A stretch of DNA of 44,507 nucleotides from JAJYIV01 sp964616135 (lineage in GTDB: Bacteria > Patescibacteriota > Patescibacteriia > UBA9934 > GWF2-40-263), in NCBI GenBank assembly GCA_964616135.1, contig CAZTTQ010000005.1, positions 1-44,507 on the forward strand, written 5' to 3'. Below, one piece after another: positions 24,940 through 33,159 of this stretch; the stretch's first letter is position 1, and each line of letters starts with the position of its first letter. The notes under the pieces were generated by a model. That model had not been told where the DNA came from, did no database searches, and saw nothing but the letters and a program-made list of their open reading frames with translations. The position numbers and the translations under genes are program-made.

Positions 24940-25335
24940 ATGTCCGAAGAAATCAAGGTCGAAGTGCCGGCGAAGTTCGCCGCGCTCGTCGAAACCATCG
25001 AAAAGTTGTCCATCATCGACCTCGCCGAATTGGTGAAGGTCCTTGAATCCAAGTTCGGCGTGTCCGCCGCCGCCCCCGTCATGATGGCGGGCGCTGGCGC
25101 CGGTGCCGCCGCCGCGGAAGAAAAGACGGCCTTCGACGTCGTCTTGGAAGCCGCCGGTGAAAACAAGATCAACGCCATCAAGGCGGTCCGCGAAGCCACG
25201 GGTCTCGGCCTGGCCGAAGCCAAGGCTGTCGTCGACGGCGCTCCGAAGGTGGTGAAGGCCGGCCTGGACAAGGCCGCTGCCGAAGCCCTCAAGAAGACGC
25301 TCGAAACCGCCGGCGCCAAGGTCTCCCTCAAGTAA
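24940..25335 (+). CDS. rplL: 50S ribosomal protein L7/L12
   Basis: 131 aa. N-terminal dimerisation domain (FAALVETIEKLSIIDLAELVKVLESKFGV), Ala/Gly-rich hinge and the C-terminal factor-binding domain with EEKTAFDVVLEAAGENKINAI and KAVREATGLGLAEAKAVVDGAPK. The hinge is short and Met/Ala/Gly-rich. The ATG follows ATTCCTCCT, a pyrimidine-rich tract rather than a Shine-Dalgarno. Ends at a strong terminator. Confidence 0.97.
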   Translation: MSEEIKVEVPAKFAALVETIEKLSIIDLAELVKVLESKFGVSAAAPVMMAGAGAGAAAAEEKTAFDVVLEAAGENKINAIKAVREATGLGLAEAKAVVDGAPKVVKAGLDKAAAEALKKTLETAGAKVSLK

Positions 25336-25341
25336 CCTTGC

Positions 25342-25376
25342 AAAAACACCGCCCTCACGGGCGGTGTTTTGTTTTT
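25342..25376. terminator. Bidirectional terminator after rplL
   Basis: AAAACACCGCCC-TCAC-GGGCGGTGTTTT followed by GTTTTT; the minus strand also has a U-rich exit, serving the convergent 25375 gene. Confidence 0.9.
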
Positions 25377-27522
25377 ACTTGAGATGCGTCGCGGCGATGG
25401 CGAAGAGCTTGGAACCGGAGAGCAGGTAGATGGTCCGCGCCGCTTCGTCCACGTGGAAGTCCTTTAAGTCCGCGAACGCGTCCGAGTAATACTGGGACGT
25501 GAACGCGCCGGTTTCTTTTGCGTACACCAGCAGGCGTTTGCCGGCGGGGTCTAAGACGTAGACAAAGGTACTGTCCGCGTCCGTCCAGATGTCCGTGGCG
25601 CCGGTGACGGGCGGGTCCGCGACCTGCAGGGCCCAACCGACTTCGTTGCCGGTGGCGAAGCGCACTGCCGTGCCGTCGGGGCGCAGCACGTACACCGTGC
25701 CGTCGATGGCCAAGGAAACCGCTTGGGACAGGTCCGAGCTTTTCGCCTTGATCCAGTTGCTGCCGCCGTCAAAGCCGCGGTCATTGATGGAGTATCGCAC
25801 CACTTGTCCCGCGGAAGGCGAGAGCACGTAGAGGCGGTTGCTGTATTCGACCAAGTCGGCCCACGTATTGGTGCCGGGCTTCAGGTCCGTGACCTGCAGC
25901 TGCTTGTTGGCCGGGTCGAAGCGGGAAATGCCGGGGCGGGAGTCCAGGTACAGGACGTCCTTGGCCGTTTCCACCGTGGCCAAGGCCGTGCCGACGTCGC
26001 CGACGGCCGCGTCCACGCGGGCGAACGCTTTGGAGCCGGGGTCGTAGCGGTACGCCTTGCGGTCCGAGCCGAACGCGTAGAGGTCTTTGCCGAACGTGGC
26101 CAAGGCCGTGCCGCCGCGAAGGTCGCCTCCCATGGTGGCAAGGTCGGCCGCGACCGGCGGGTTCGGAATATTCACGACGTGGCGGATCTGGTCCAGGCCG
26201 GAGACGACGTCCGCGTGCAGGCGGTCCGCGACGGCTTTGCGTTCCGGTGTGTCGGATGGCAGCGCGTCCGCGATGGTCTGCACCTCCTTGTAAAGCGCGC
26301 GGGCGCGGTCGTCCTCACGGTAGATCAGGGCGGCGGCCGCTTGGTCGCGCTTTTCCTCCGCGCTGACCACTTGGGCGCGATACGCCTCATCCGCCTTGAG
26401 CCGCGCTTGCGAGCGGGACAAGACGTTTACGCCCACCAAGAGCGCGATGCCGAGCATGCCGGCCGCGGCCAACAGGTAGCGGCTGGACGGCGGGACGCGG
26501 CGGACGCGGTTGCGGAGCGTTTCCAAGAGTCCATGCCCTTGGGACTTGAACGCGTGGATAAATTCCGTGCGGCTGCGGACCTTTGCCAGGGCCCCGCCGG
26601 TTTTGCGCATCCAGAGGAAGAGGGAAATGAGCACACGCAACACGGTCTTGATGGCGCCGACCACGCGGACCATGCCCGGGCGACGGACGCCGGAAACGCG
26701 GGCTTCCTTCCAGCGGGCCAAACGGGCTTTGAGCGCGCCCACCAGGGACGGACCTTGGTCCGCCAGGAGGCGGTCCGTTTCCGCCTCATTTTCTACCATG
26801 CGTTCCACGGAGCTTTCTCCACGGGGCGTGGCGCGGTCCATCATGTGCGCGCCGATTTCTGACGCCTGCAGGATCAGGAGCGACAAGTCCGTGCGTGCCG
26901 GGAAATGCTGACGGATCTTTTCCGTGGCGGAAACCGGCGGCAGGGAAGACAGGTAGCGGTTCAATTCGTCCTGCGGGACAAAGCGCTGCAAGTCATTGTT
27001 GGAAATGCACAGCGCGTCGCCCGGGTTCAAATCTCCGTCCAAGACCACGGCGAACGGCTTTTCCCAGCTGGGGAGGGTTTGCTCCGTCTGGATGCTGCGG
27101 AACAGGTTGTAGACCTGGTATTGCCCGTCCGGGCGGCGGTGCAGGAACAGTGCGGACAAGTCACCCATGCCGGAGAAGAACAAGGCGCCCTCGCAGGCAA
27201 CGCCGACCATGGCGTGGACGTGGCCGACGGGGATGTCCAATCCGCCCTCACGCACGCGGGCCGCAAGGCCTTCATTCAAGGAGCGCAGGAAGCGTTCGAA
27301 CTTATGCTGGACGTTGGCGCCGGGCGTAACGTCCTCGGCCAGCAGGGCCAGGTGCTCGTCCAGCAGGGCTGTTAGCGCCTCCGACCCGTTGCGGGGGAGC
27401 GGACGGACCTGCCAAAAACCGAAAACGTACCCTTCGCGTCCCGCGAGGGGGCCGACCACGGTTTCCGCGGCGGTAGGGGCGTCTGGTTCCTGATATCGGC
27501 CAGCTTTCAGTGTAACGGACAT
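25375..27522 (-). CDS. Membrane protein: PP2C-like N-terminal domain plus beta-propeller-like C-terminal domain
   Basis: 715 aa. Residues about 10-240 look like a PPM/PP2C phosphatase fold: GHVHAMVGVACEGALFFSGMGDLSALFL, VVLDGDLNPGDALCISNNDLQRF and ARTDLSLLIL. Several metal-binding aspartates are hard to place, so it may be a degenerate phosphatase. One membrane segment (about 372-392) is followed by a coiled coil. The final 250 residues contain repeated strands (LYAFGSDRKAYRYDPGS, LYVLSPSAGQVVRYS, VYVLRPDGTAVRFA, VYVLDPAGKRLLVY) like a beta-propeller. It could sense an extracellular signal. Converges on rplL with a shared terminator. Confidence 0.65.
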   Translation of the reverse strand: MSVTLKAGRYQEPDAPTAAETVVGPLAGREGYVFGFWQVRPLPRNGSEALTALLDEHLALLAEDVTPGANVQHKFERFLRSLNEGLAARVREGGLDIPVGHVHAMVGVACEGALFFSGMGDLSALFLHRRPDGQYQVYNLFRSIQTEQTLPSWEKPFAVVLDGDLNPGDALCISNNDLQRFVPQDELNRYLSSLPPVSATEKIRQHFPARTDLSLLILQASEIGAHMMDRATPRGESSVERMVENEAETDRLLADQGPSLVGALKARLARWKEARVSGVRRPGMVRVVGAIKTVLRVLISLFLWMRKTGGALAKVRSRTEFIHAFKSQGHGLLETLRNRVRRVPPSSRYLLAAAGMLGIALLVGVNVLSRSQARLKADEAYRAQVVSAEEKRDQAAAALIYREDDRARALYKEVQTIADALPSDTPERKAVADRLHADVVSGLDQIRHVVNIPNPPVAADLATMGGDLRGGTALATFGKDLYAFGSDRKAYRYDPGSKAFARVDAAVGDVGTALATVETAKDVLYLDSRPGISRFDPANKQLQVTDLKPGTNTWADLVEYSNRLYVLSPSAGQVVRYSINDRGFDGGSNWIKAKSSDLSQAVSLAIDGTVYVLRPDGTAVRFATGNEVGWALQVADPPVTGATDIWTDADSTFVYVLDPAGKRLLVYAKETGAFTSQYYSDAFADLKDFHVDEAARTIYLLSGSKLFAIAATHLK

Positions 27523-27535
27523 AGCCGCTTGCTCG

Positions 27536-27562
27536 TTTGGCTAGATTTGGCTAGATTATACA
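27536..27562. promoter_or_regulatory. Divergent promoter region with a 10-bp tandem repeat
   Basis: TTTGGCTAGA occurs twice in tandem (27536-27555). It overlaps ATTATACA, which gives TATAAT on the minus strand for the 25375 gene and TATACA on the plus strand for the 27577 regulator. A plausible operator. Confidence 0.5.
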
Positions 27563-27576
27563 GCAACGAGGTCCCT

Positions 27577-28173
27577 ATGCCCACCAACGTTTTCCGCCTT
27601 GAGCAACTGTTCGGTTCACAGACCCGGGCACGGCTCCTGAGCCTGTTCCTCCTTCACCCGGAAGAGGCTTTTTTCGTCCGTGAGTTGACGCGGAAAATTG
27701 ACGCCCAGCTGAATTCCGTCCGTCGGGAATTGAAAAACCTGATGGATTTGGGGCTCGTGAACGAACGCGTTGCCGGCGGCAAGACCCTGGCCGAACGCAA
27801 GAAGTATTATACGGCCAACGTGGAGGCCATTTTGTACCACGACCTGCGCTCCTTGTTTACCAAGGTGCAGATTTTGTTGAAGCAGAACCTGGTGCAAGGC
27901 ATCTGCGCGCAGGGGGAGGTGGACTATTTGGTGTTCACGGGGCGTTTCATGAACAACGCGGACGTCGCCACGGACATTTTGATCGTCGGTGCCATGGACC
28001 AGGGCGGCCTGCGCAAAGTCGTCGCCGACTTTGAAAAAGAACTCGGCCACGAGATCAATTATACGGTACTGACCAAAGAAGAATACCAGTATCGCCGCCA
28101 GGTCATGGACCGCTTCTTGTTCTCCATTACGGAAGGACAGAAAATCGTCATGGTCGACCGGCTCCACGTATGA
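27577..28173 (+). CDS. Winged-helix regulator with nucleotidyltransferase-like domain
   Basis: 198 aa. An N-terminal ArsR-like winged helix (LFGSQTRARLLSLFLLHPEE, FFVRELTRKIDAQLNSVRREL, LVNERVAGGKTLAERKKYY) is joined to a C-terminal domain. The latter has DYLVFTGRFMNN, ATDILIVGAMDQ and LGHEINYTVLTKEEYQYRR. The second half matches the minimal nucleotidyltransferase-like domains fused to helix-turn-helix domains in CPR and archaea. The ATG follows GAGGT by 5 nt. Possibly regulates the divergent 25375 gene or itself through the tandem repeat; inference. Confidence 0.72.
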   Translation: MPTNVFRLEQLFGSQTRARLLSLFLLHPEEAFFVRELTRKIDAQLNSVRRELKNLMDLGLVNERVAGGKTLAERKKYYTANVEAILYHDLRSLFTKVQILLKQNLVQGICAQGEVDYLVFTGRFMNNADVATDILIVGAMDQGGLRKVVADFEKELGHEINYTVLTKEEYQYRRQVMDRFLFSITEGQKIVMVDRLHV

Positions 28174-28574
28174 TCCTGCTTATCTCCGCCCAGGACATTA
28201 AACGCATTTCCCTCGGATTGGCCGACAAGGGTGCGCTCGTAAGGGAGGTGGAGGTGACCTGTCCGCCGGAGCGGTACCTAGAGGCGGTTTCCGAGGCCTT
28301 GGAAACTTGGAAGATCGATCCGCACGCGGACCTGTCGGCCATTGCCGTGGTCACCGGCCCGGGTGCGTTTACGTCCAGTCGCGTCAGCACGGTCATCGCC
28401 AACGCCGTCGCGTTTGCCGCGGACCTGCCGGTGATTCCGGTGGAAAACCCGGACAACCACGGGTTGAGGGAATTGGCCGCGCACTTGCCAATCCCGCAGG
28501 CGGTGGGAGAAGGTGTGCAGGCGTTCGCCCAGCCCACGTACAACCGCCCGCCGAACATCACGATTAAACCCTAG
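28170..28574 (+). CDS. Short TsaB-like protein (N-terminal ASKHA domain only)
   Basis: 134 aa. LLISAQDIKRISLGLAD at the N-terminus and VVTGPGAFTSSRVSTVIAN align with the TsaB pattern (LAIDTS..., GPGSFTGLRIG). TsaB supports TsaD in making the t6A modification of tRNA and is normally about 220-230 aa, so only the first subdomain and part of the second are present. ATGA overlap with the regulator. It may be a reduced TsaB partner or a remnant. Confidence 0.65.
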   Translation: MILLISAQDIKRISLGLADKGALVREVEVTCPPERYLEAVSEALETWKIDPHADLSAIAVVTGPGAFTSSRVSTVIANAVAFAADLPVIPVENPDNHGLRELAAHLPIPQAVGEGVQAFAQPTYNRPPNITIKP

Positions 28575-28576
28575 TT

Positions 28577-29257
28577 ATGCCTATCTTCTCGCAAATCGTC
28601 CAAGGTTCCGTGCTGCGCCTGTGGGAAAGCATCGTCGGTTCGCTGCCGGCCGTCATCGGCGCGTTGATCGTCTTCTTCTTGGGCCTCGCCGTCGCCGTGG
28701 CGCTGAACCGCGTCATCTTGCGCGCCGCCGAGTTCTTCAAGATCGACGAGTTCCTGAACAAGCTTGAATTGAACAAGCCGTTCGAACGCGTGGGATTGAA
28801 CCTGAAGCTGGGCGTCCTGCTCGGTTGGATCGTGAAGTGGTTCTTCATCATCGTCGCGTTGATCGCCGCCACCGACATCTTGGGCTGGTCCCAGGTGACG
28901 GAGTTCTTGAAGCAGGTCGTGCTGTACGTGCCGAACGTGATTGTGGCCGTCATCATCCTGCTGGCCGGCATCCTGCTCGGCAACTTCGTCCGCACGTTGG
29001 TAAAGTCCGCGGTGGAAGCCGCCAAGCTGTCCTCCGGCGCCTTCCTGGCCGGGTTGGCCAAGTGGGCCATCGTCGTCTTCAGCTTCATGGCCGCGTTGGT
29101 GCAGTTGGAAATCGCCCCGGATTTGATCCGCACGCTGTTCACGGGCTTGGTCGCCATGCTCGCCATTGCCGGCGGGTTGGCCTTCGGCCTGGGCGGCCGT
29201 TCCCACGCGGAACGCGTCCTGGAACGCCTTTCCAAGGACATTTCGTCCGAGAAGTAA
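28577..29257 (+). CDS. Mechanosensitive-channel-type membrane protein (conserved TM helix repeat)
   Basis: 226 aa with about five hydrophobic segments. LPAVIGALIVFFLGLAVAVAL and VPNVIVAVIILLAGILLGNF are the two repeats of the conserved TM helix (PF05552) seen in small-conductance channel-like proteins. GLVAMLAIAGGLAFGLGGR resembles the MscS pore-lining helix with its Gly/Ala spacing. The cytoplasmic vestibule domain of MscS is missing. Starts 2 nt after the TsaB-like gene. Confidence 0.8.
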   Translation: MPIFSQIVQGSVLRLWESIVGSLPAVIGALIVFFLGLAVAVALNRVILRAAEFFKIDEFLNKLELNKPFERVGLNLKLGVLLGWIVKWFFIIVALIAATDILGWSQVTEFLKQVVLYVPNVIVAVIILLAGILLGNFVRTLVKSAVEAAKLSSGAFLAGLAKWAIVVFSFMAALVQLEIAPDLIRTLFTGLVAMLAIAGGLAFGLGGRSHAERVLERLSKDISSEK

Positions 29258-29261
29258 ACGC

Positions 29262-30755
29262 ATGCCCGATCTCAGCAAATACGCCTACGGCACACACCGG
29301 GCATGGGAAATCCTGCCCGGTGTGCTTGTCTGGGGGACGCTCCTGGCGGCCCTCGTGCTTTCGATTTGGGCACCGACCGTCGCCATCGTCCTCATCATTG
29401 TCTTTGATCTGGGCTGGCTGTTCCGCGTTGCCTACTTCGTCATCCATTTGTTTGCCGCCTGGCGCGAGTATGGTCGGGTGACCAATGTGGACTGGCAGGC
29501 GACCTTGGGAGAGATGCGCGAGACGGACCGGATCCGCCACCTCATTTTCTTGCCGACGTACAAGGAGGACTGGGACATCGTGCGCGAAACCCTGTCGTCT
29601 TTGGCCGCCGCCAAGTTCCCGAGCAAACGGATGTTCATCGTGTTGGCGGGAGAGGAGCGCGACGCGGAACGCTTCCGCAAGGTCGCGGAGCGGGCGGAAC
29701 GGGAATTCGGCAAGACGTTCGGCCGCATTTTCGTCACGGAGCACCCCATGGGGTTGCCGAATGAGATCCCGGGCAAGGGGTCCAATTTGAACTGGGCGGG
29801 AAACCAAGTTGCCAAGCTCCTGGCCGAAACGGAACCGGACCTGAAGGATGAAGACGTCATCGCCTCCGCGTTCGACGTGGACACCATCGCGCACCCGCAG
29901 TACTTCTCCCACCTGACGTGGTTGTATGTCACGGTCCCCAACCCGACGCGGACCAGTTTCCAGCCGGTCGCGTTGTTCTCCAACAACATTTGGTCCAGTC
30001 CGGCGCCCGTGCGCATTGCCGCGTTCGGCACCACGTTCTGGCTGCTCGGCGAATTGGCGCGTCCGGAACGCCTGTGGACGTTTTCGTCCCACTCCATGCC
30101 GTGGAAGATGCTGAAGGACGTCGGGTTTTGGCAAAAGGACATCGTGTCGGAGGATTCCCGCATTTTCCTGCAGGCGTTTTTGCACTACCACGGGGACTAC
30201 CGCGTGACGCCGGTGTTCTTGCCGGTATCCATGGATACGGTCACGGGAAAGACGTACGTGGAGGCGCTCGTGGCGCTCTACAAGCAGCAGCGCCGTTGGG
30301 CGTGGGGCGTGGAGCATTTGCCGGTCATGATCGAGGCATTCAAAGCGGATCCGCAGGTCCCGCGCGCGCGGAAGGCGTGGTATATTTTCAACCACATCGA
30401 GGGCATGTACACGTGGGCGACGGCGCCGCTCCTCATTTTCCTCCTGGGCTGGCTGCCGCTGCAGTTTGCCACCGGGCAGGGAAGCGCCTTGGTACAGGCG
30501 GCGCCCTTTACGCTGGAAGTCATCATGCGGCTGTCCATGGCGGGCGTGTTCGTCTCCGCCGGCTTGTCGCTGGCTCTTCTGCCGCCGCGGCCCAAAAAGA
30601 CGCCGTCCCACATGTGGGCGACGATGTTCCTGCAATGGTTGCTGCTACCCATTACGTTTGCCTTGTTCGGCGCCTTTCCCGCCATTGACGCGCAGACGCG
30701 CATGATGTTCGGGAAATACCTGGGCTTTGACGTCACCAAGAAAAGACGCTCGTAA
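29262..30755 (+). CDS. Membrane-integrated family-2-like glycosyltransferase
   Basis: 497 aa. Two N-terminal membrane segments, then a GT-A-like domain: LIFLPTYKEDWDIVRETLSSL, GKGSNLNWAGN and ASAFDVDTIAHPQYF (acidic metal-site candidate). SEDSRIFLQAFLHYHGDYRV and the QQRRWAWGVEHLP processive-type motif follow, then several C-terminal membrane helices. This is the layout of a synthase that couples polymerisation to export. Product is unknown. Starts 4 nt after the channel-like gene and is followed 2 nt later by another glycosyltransferase. Confidence 0.82.
   Translation: MPDLSKYAYGTHRAWEILPGVLVWGTLLAALVLSIWAPTVAIVLIIVFDLGWLFRVAYFVIHLFAAWREYGRVTNVDWQATLGEMRETDRIRHLIFLPTYKEDWDIVRETLSSLAAAKFPSKRMFIVLAGEERDAERFRKVAERAEREFGKTFGRIFVTEHPMGLPNEIPGKGSNLNWAGNQVAKLLAETEPDLKDEDVIASAFDVDTIAHPQYFSHLTWLYVTVPNPTRTSFQPVALFSNNIWSSPAPVRIAAFGTTFWLLGELARPERLWTFSSHSMPWKMLKDVGFWQKDIVSEDSRIFLQAFLHYHGDYRVTPVFLPVSMDTVTGKTYVEALVALYKQQRRWAWGVEHLPVMIEAFKADPQVPRARKAWYIFNHIEGMYTWATAPLLIFLLGWLPLQFATGQGSALVQAAPFTLEVIMRLSMAGVFVSAGLSLALLPPRPKKTPSHMWATMFLQWLLLPITFALFGAFPAIDAQTRMMFGKYLGFDVTKKRRS
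29294..29323. repeat. Inverted repeat early in the 29262 gene
   Basis: ACACCGGGCA and TGCCCGGTGT, 10 bp perfect, separated by 10 nt, at codons 11-21. It would form a stable mRNA hairpin just inside the coding sequence. Confidence 0.6.
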
Positions 30756-30757
30756 CT

Positions 30758-31798
30758 ATGGCCGACCGTCCTCGCGTCTTCACTGCGATCGTCACGAGCA
30801 ACGGGATGGAATTCCTGCCGGAATTGTTTGCGTCGCTTACGGCGCAAACCGGCGTCAGTCTGCAGATCCAGGCCGTGGACAACGGGTCGAACGATGGCGC
30901 GGAACGGTTTGTCCGCGCGCGCTGCCCGCAGGCGACGTTTCTGCGCAACGTGCGCAACCTGGGCGTGTCCGCGGCGCGTAACCAGGCCATTCGCCTGGCG
31001 CTTTCCGCGTGGGGGCCGGAGGAACGCGCCACGCGCTACGTGTTGTGCGCGGACCCGGACGTGATGCTCACGCCGGGATGTCTGGAAGCGCTGGTCGCGG
31101 AAGCCGACGCGCATCCGGACGCGGCGGTCGTGTGCGGAAAAATCCTGCGCGCGTTCCGCGAGCCGGGAAGCGAGGATCCGGTCACGGACCTGGTCCGCTC
31201 CGACGTCATCGATTCGTTGGGCGTGAACGCGGACCGCTTCCGCCGCTTCCGTCCGCGCGCGGCCGGTGCCATGGACCAGGGCCAGTGGGACCAGGCGACG
31301 TCCGTCTTTGCCGCGCCGCCGTCCCTTGCGCTTTACCGTGCTTCCGCGTTGGAGGACATCCGCGACGGCGACTGGTTTTTTGACCCGGACGTCGGCGGCG
31401 CCTCCGCGGACGCGGACTTGGCCTGGCGCCTGCGTTTGCGCGGCTGGGACGTACGCGTAACGCCCAAAGCCGTCGCCTACCGCTTCCGTCCATCCATCAC
31501 GGTGACGCCCAAGGAGCCGTTTGGGTTACCGGGGACCGCAAGCGCCGCCCGCGCCGCCGCGGCCGATCGCGTGCTGATGGCATGGAAGAACGAGCCGTTC
31601 GCAAACGCGCTCCTGTCCTGGCCGTGGCGGTTCCCGTACGCCGTGGGGCGGTTTTTGTACGCGCTCGCGCTGCGTCCATCGGCTTTCGGTGGCTGGCTTC
31701 GCGCCTGGGGCAAGCTGCCGGGCCGGCTCAAGCGCCGCGCCTTCGTCCAAAAGGGAAAGAAGGTCACGGCAAAAGAAGCGAGGAAGTGGTTCGCGTGA
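30758..31798 (+). CDS. Family-2 glycosyltransferase (rhamnosyltransferase-like)
   Basis: 346 aa, soluble. AIVTSNGMEFLPELFASLTAQ and IQAVDNGSNDGA form the nucleotide-sugar site. NLGVSAARNQAIRLAL follows, then VLCADPDVMLTPGCLEAL with the DxD-like D-P-D, and DWFFDPDVGGASADADLAWRLRLRGWDV with the acidic acceptor motif. This is the pattern of dTDP-rhamnosyl and related transferases. Adjacent to the membrane synthase, so probably the same glycan pathway. Confidence 0.85.
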   Translation: MADRPRVFTAIVTSNGMEFLPELFASLTAQTGVSLQIQAVDNGSNDGAERFVRARCPQATFLRNVRNLGVSAARNQAIRLALSAWGPEERATRYVLCADPDVMLTPGCLEALVAEADAHPDAAVVCGKILRAFREPGSEDPVTDLVRSDVIDSLGVNADRFRRFRPRAAGAMDQGQWDQATSVFAAPPSLALYRASALEDIRDGDWFFDPDVGGASADADLAWRLRLRGWDVRVTPKAVAYRFRPSITVTPKEPFGLPGTASAARAAAADRVLMAWKNEPFANALLSWPWRFPYAVGRFLYALALRPSAFGGWLRAWGKLPGRLKRRAFVQKGKKVTAKEARKWFA

Positions 31799-31815
31799 GC
31801 CGCTTCTTTTTCGTT

Positions 31816-31824
31816 TTATCCACA
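31816..31824 (+). promoter_or_regulatory. Isolated DnaA-box sequence
   Basis: TTATCCACA, exact consensus, in the gap after the glycosyltransferase gene. Single box only. Confidence 0.3.
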
Positions 31825-31884
31825 CGCGGACCGTTGACAAAAGGTCATTTTTCGAGTGGGTTGGAAGGAGCCCTTTCCCCCGGC

Positions 31885-31890
31885 TATAAT
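31885..31890 (+). promoter_or_regulatory. -10 box (TATAAT) of the 31900 gene, leaderless geometry
   Basis: TATAAT ends 9 nt before the ATG; TTGGAA lies 18 bp upstream. No Shine-Dalgarno between box and start. Confidence 0.6.
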
Positions 31891-31899
31891 CACAGACGT

Positions 31900-32232
31900 A
31901 TGGCAAAGAAGACGACGCTAGCGCAGTTAGACCAGAAGTTTGACACCCTCTCGGGTGAATTTAGGGCATTTCGTGAGAAGCAAGATGAGTTCGTTGAATT
32001 TCTCAAGGAGAACGTCGCGCTGAAGTCGGAACTTCACTCGGGTCTTCAAGAAGTACGTACAGAACTCCGCTCTGAAATCCAAGAAGTACGGAACGAGGTC
32101 CTCACCGTTGCCGACCAAGTGACCAAACTCCAAGAGACGGTTGAAATTGAACTGGTCGCCCCGACCCGCCGCATGGATCGCCTGGAACGCCGGGTGACGG
32201 CCGTGGAACGGAAACTTGGTTTAGCGACATAA
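31900..32232 (+). CDS. Small coiled-coil protein
   Basis: 110 aa, almost entirely heptad-repeat coiled coil (LDQKFDTLSGEFRAFREKQD, HSGLQEVRTELRSEIQEVRN, RMDRLERRVTAVERKLGL). No signal or membrane segment. The middle section repeats QEVRxELRSE / QEVRNEV. Coding bias is less GC-rich than its neighbours. Similar short proteins occur in many bacteria without known function. It ends at a double-hairpin repeat. Confidence 0.75.
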   Translation: MAKKTTLAQLDQKFDTLSGEFRAFREKQDEFVEFLKENVALKSELHSGLQEVRTELRSEIQEVRNEVLTVADQVTKLQETVEIELVAPTRRMDRLERRVTAVERKLGLAT

Positions 32233-32320
32233 AAGACCCCTCTAACTCCCTCTTGAAGAGAGGAAAGGCATGGGAACCGGCAACCCCTTCTTCGTAAGAG
32301 GGGGAACGGGGGAGTCCACA
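32232..32320. repeat. Double-hairpin intergenic repeat, copy 2
   Basis: Same architecture as the element at 13951: ACTCCCTCTTGAAGAGAGG, spacer ATGGGAACCGGCAA, then CCCCTTCTTCGTAAGAGGGG and ACGGGGGAGTCC. Divergent in the first stem. Confidence 0.8.
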
Positions 32321-32366
32321 AAAACAAAGAGCGCACCCGCGGGGCGCAGAGCGAGTGTGCTCTTTG
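32318..32366 (-). terminator. Terminator of the 32385 gene
   Basis: Minus-strand stem CAAAGAGCACAC / GTGCGCTCTTTG followed by TTTTTG. Confidence 0.7.
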
Positions 32367-32384
32367 CCGCGCGGATGCGCGAGG

Positions 32385-33014
32385 TTACGGGGTGGCGGCG
32401 GTGTGTTTCAGCACACCCATCGGGTTCCTGCCCCACACGGACGCTTCGATCGCGGTCCCGGCCGTATCCGTTATCTCGACTTCGACAAGGTACGCCGAGA
32501 GCCGTAGGGAGACGGCCCCGGCGGGGTCGTCCTTTTTCGTCTGACAGGTGAGCCAGAAGCGGCTGTCTCCCGAGACGGCCACGGGCGTGGCCAGCTTGAG
32601 CGTGACCAGTGGAACGTTGTAGGGAGCCTCTCCGATGACCACCGGTTTCGCGGCACTGAGGGTGTCTCCGGCGAACGTCTTCAGATCACAGGTGTCGAAG
32701 AACTTCGCCTCGTCCGGACCCCCGTAGTACACGAAGGTTCCGTCGGACTTGGTCCCAGTCACGTCCAGGCGGAACGTGATTCCGGCGAACAAGGCCCCAT
32801 CCGTAACGATCCTGACTTGGAAGAACTCCTTTGCCTCGTCGCCGAGGTTGATCTGGTCGTAGGGGCTGTATCCCTGACGACCATCGGGGGCACCGTACCC
32901 GACGGAGACGCTGTGCGCCTCCGCCGTCTTCGGAGTTTCCTCCGGGGTGCGAGAGGCAGGTGCCTCCTGGCAAGCGGCGAGCAGAGCCACGAGCGTGAAC
33001 GCAATACGGTTCAT
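32385..33014 (-). CDS. Hypothetical lipoprotein in a stand-alone cassette
   Basis: 209 aa. The signal peptide ends in the lipobox LLAAC, so it is lipid-anchored and extracytoplasmic. A Thr/Pro/Glu linker precedes a beta-rich domain with FFQVRIVTDGALFAGITFRL, SRFWLTCQTKKDDPA and SLRLSAYLVEVEITD. Two further cysteines (DTCDL, LTCQT) could pair. No family recognised. GGAG lies 7 nt before the ATG. It has a consensus promoter, a roughly 140-nt leader with two hairpins, and its own terminator. Confidence 0.78.
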   Translation of the reverse strand: MNRIAFTLVALLAACQEAPASRTPEETPKTAEAHSVSVGYGAPDGRQGYSPYDQINLGDEAKEFFQVRIVTDGALFAGITFRLDVTGTKSDGTFVYYGGPDEAKFFDTCDLKTFAGDTLSAAKPVVIGEAPYNVPLVTLKLATPVAVSGDSRFWLTCQTKKDDPAGAVSLRLSAYLVEVEITDTAGTAIEASVWGRNPMGVLKHTAATP

Positions 33015-33071
33015 TGTGCACTCCGTACCGACTCGACCGGGCGGTCTGTCGGCGCTGTGGTCCGGGATGGA

Positions 33072-33113
33072 CCTGTTCCTTGCGGGAACAGGAGAAGGGC
33101 TCTTTTCAGAGCC
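33072..33113 (-). promoter_or_regulatory. Two-hairpin leader element of the 32385 lipoprotein
   Basis: On the minus strand GGCTCT-GAAA-AGAGCC is followed 4 nt later by CCTGTTCC-CGCAA-GGAACAGG. Both stems are perfect and lie about 60 nt before the start codon. Neither is followed by a U-tract, so they are not simple terminators. Confidence 0.55.
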
Positions 33114-33159
33114 GTTTTCCTGTATTTACAAGGCCTTTTGGCACGTTTGAGTAGATCTA

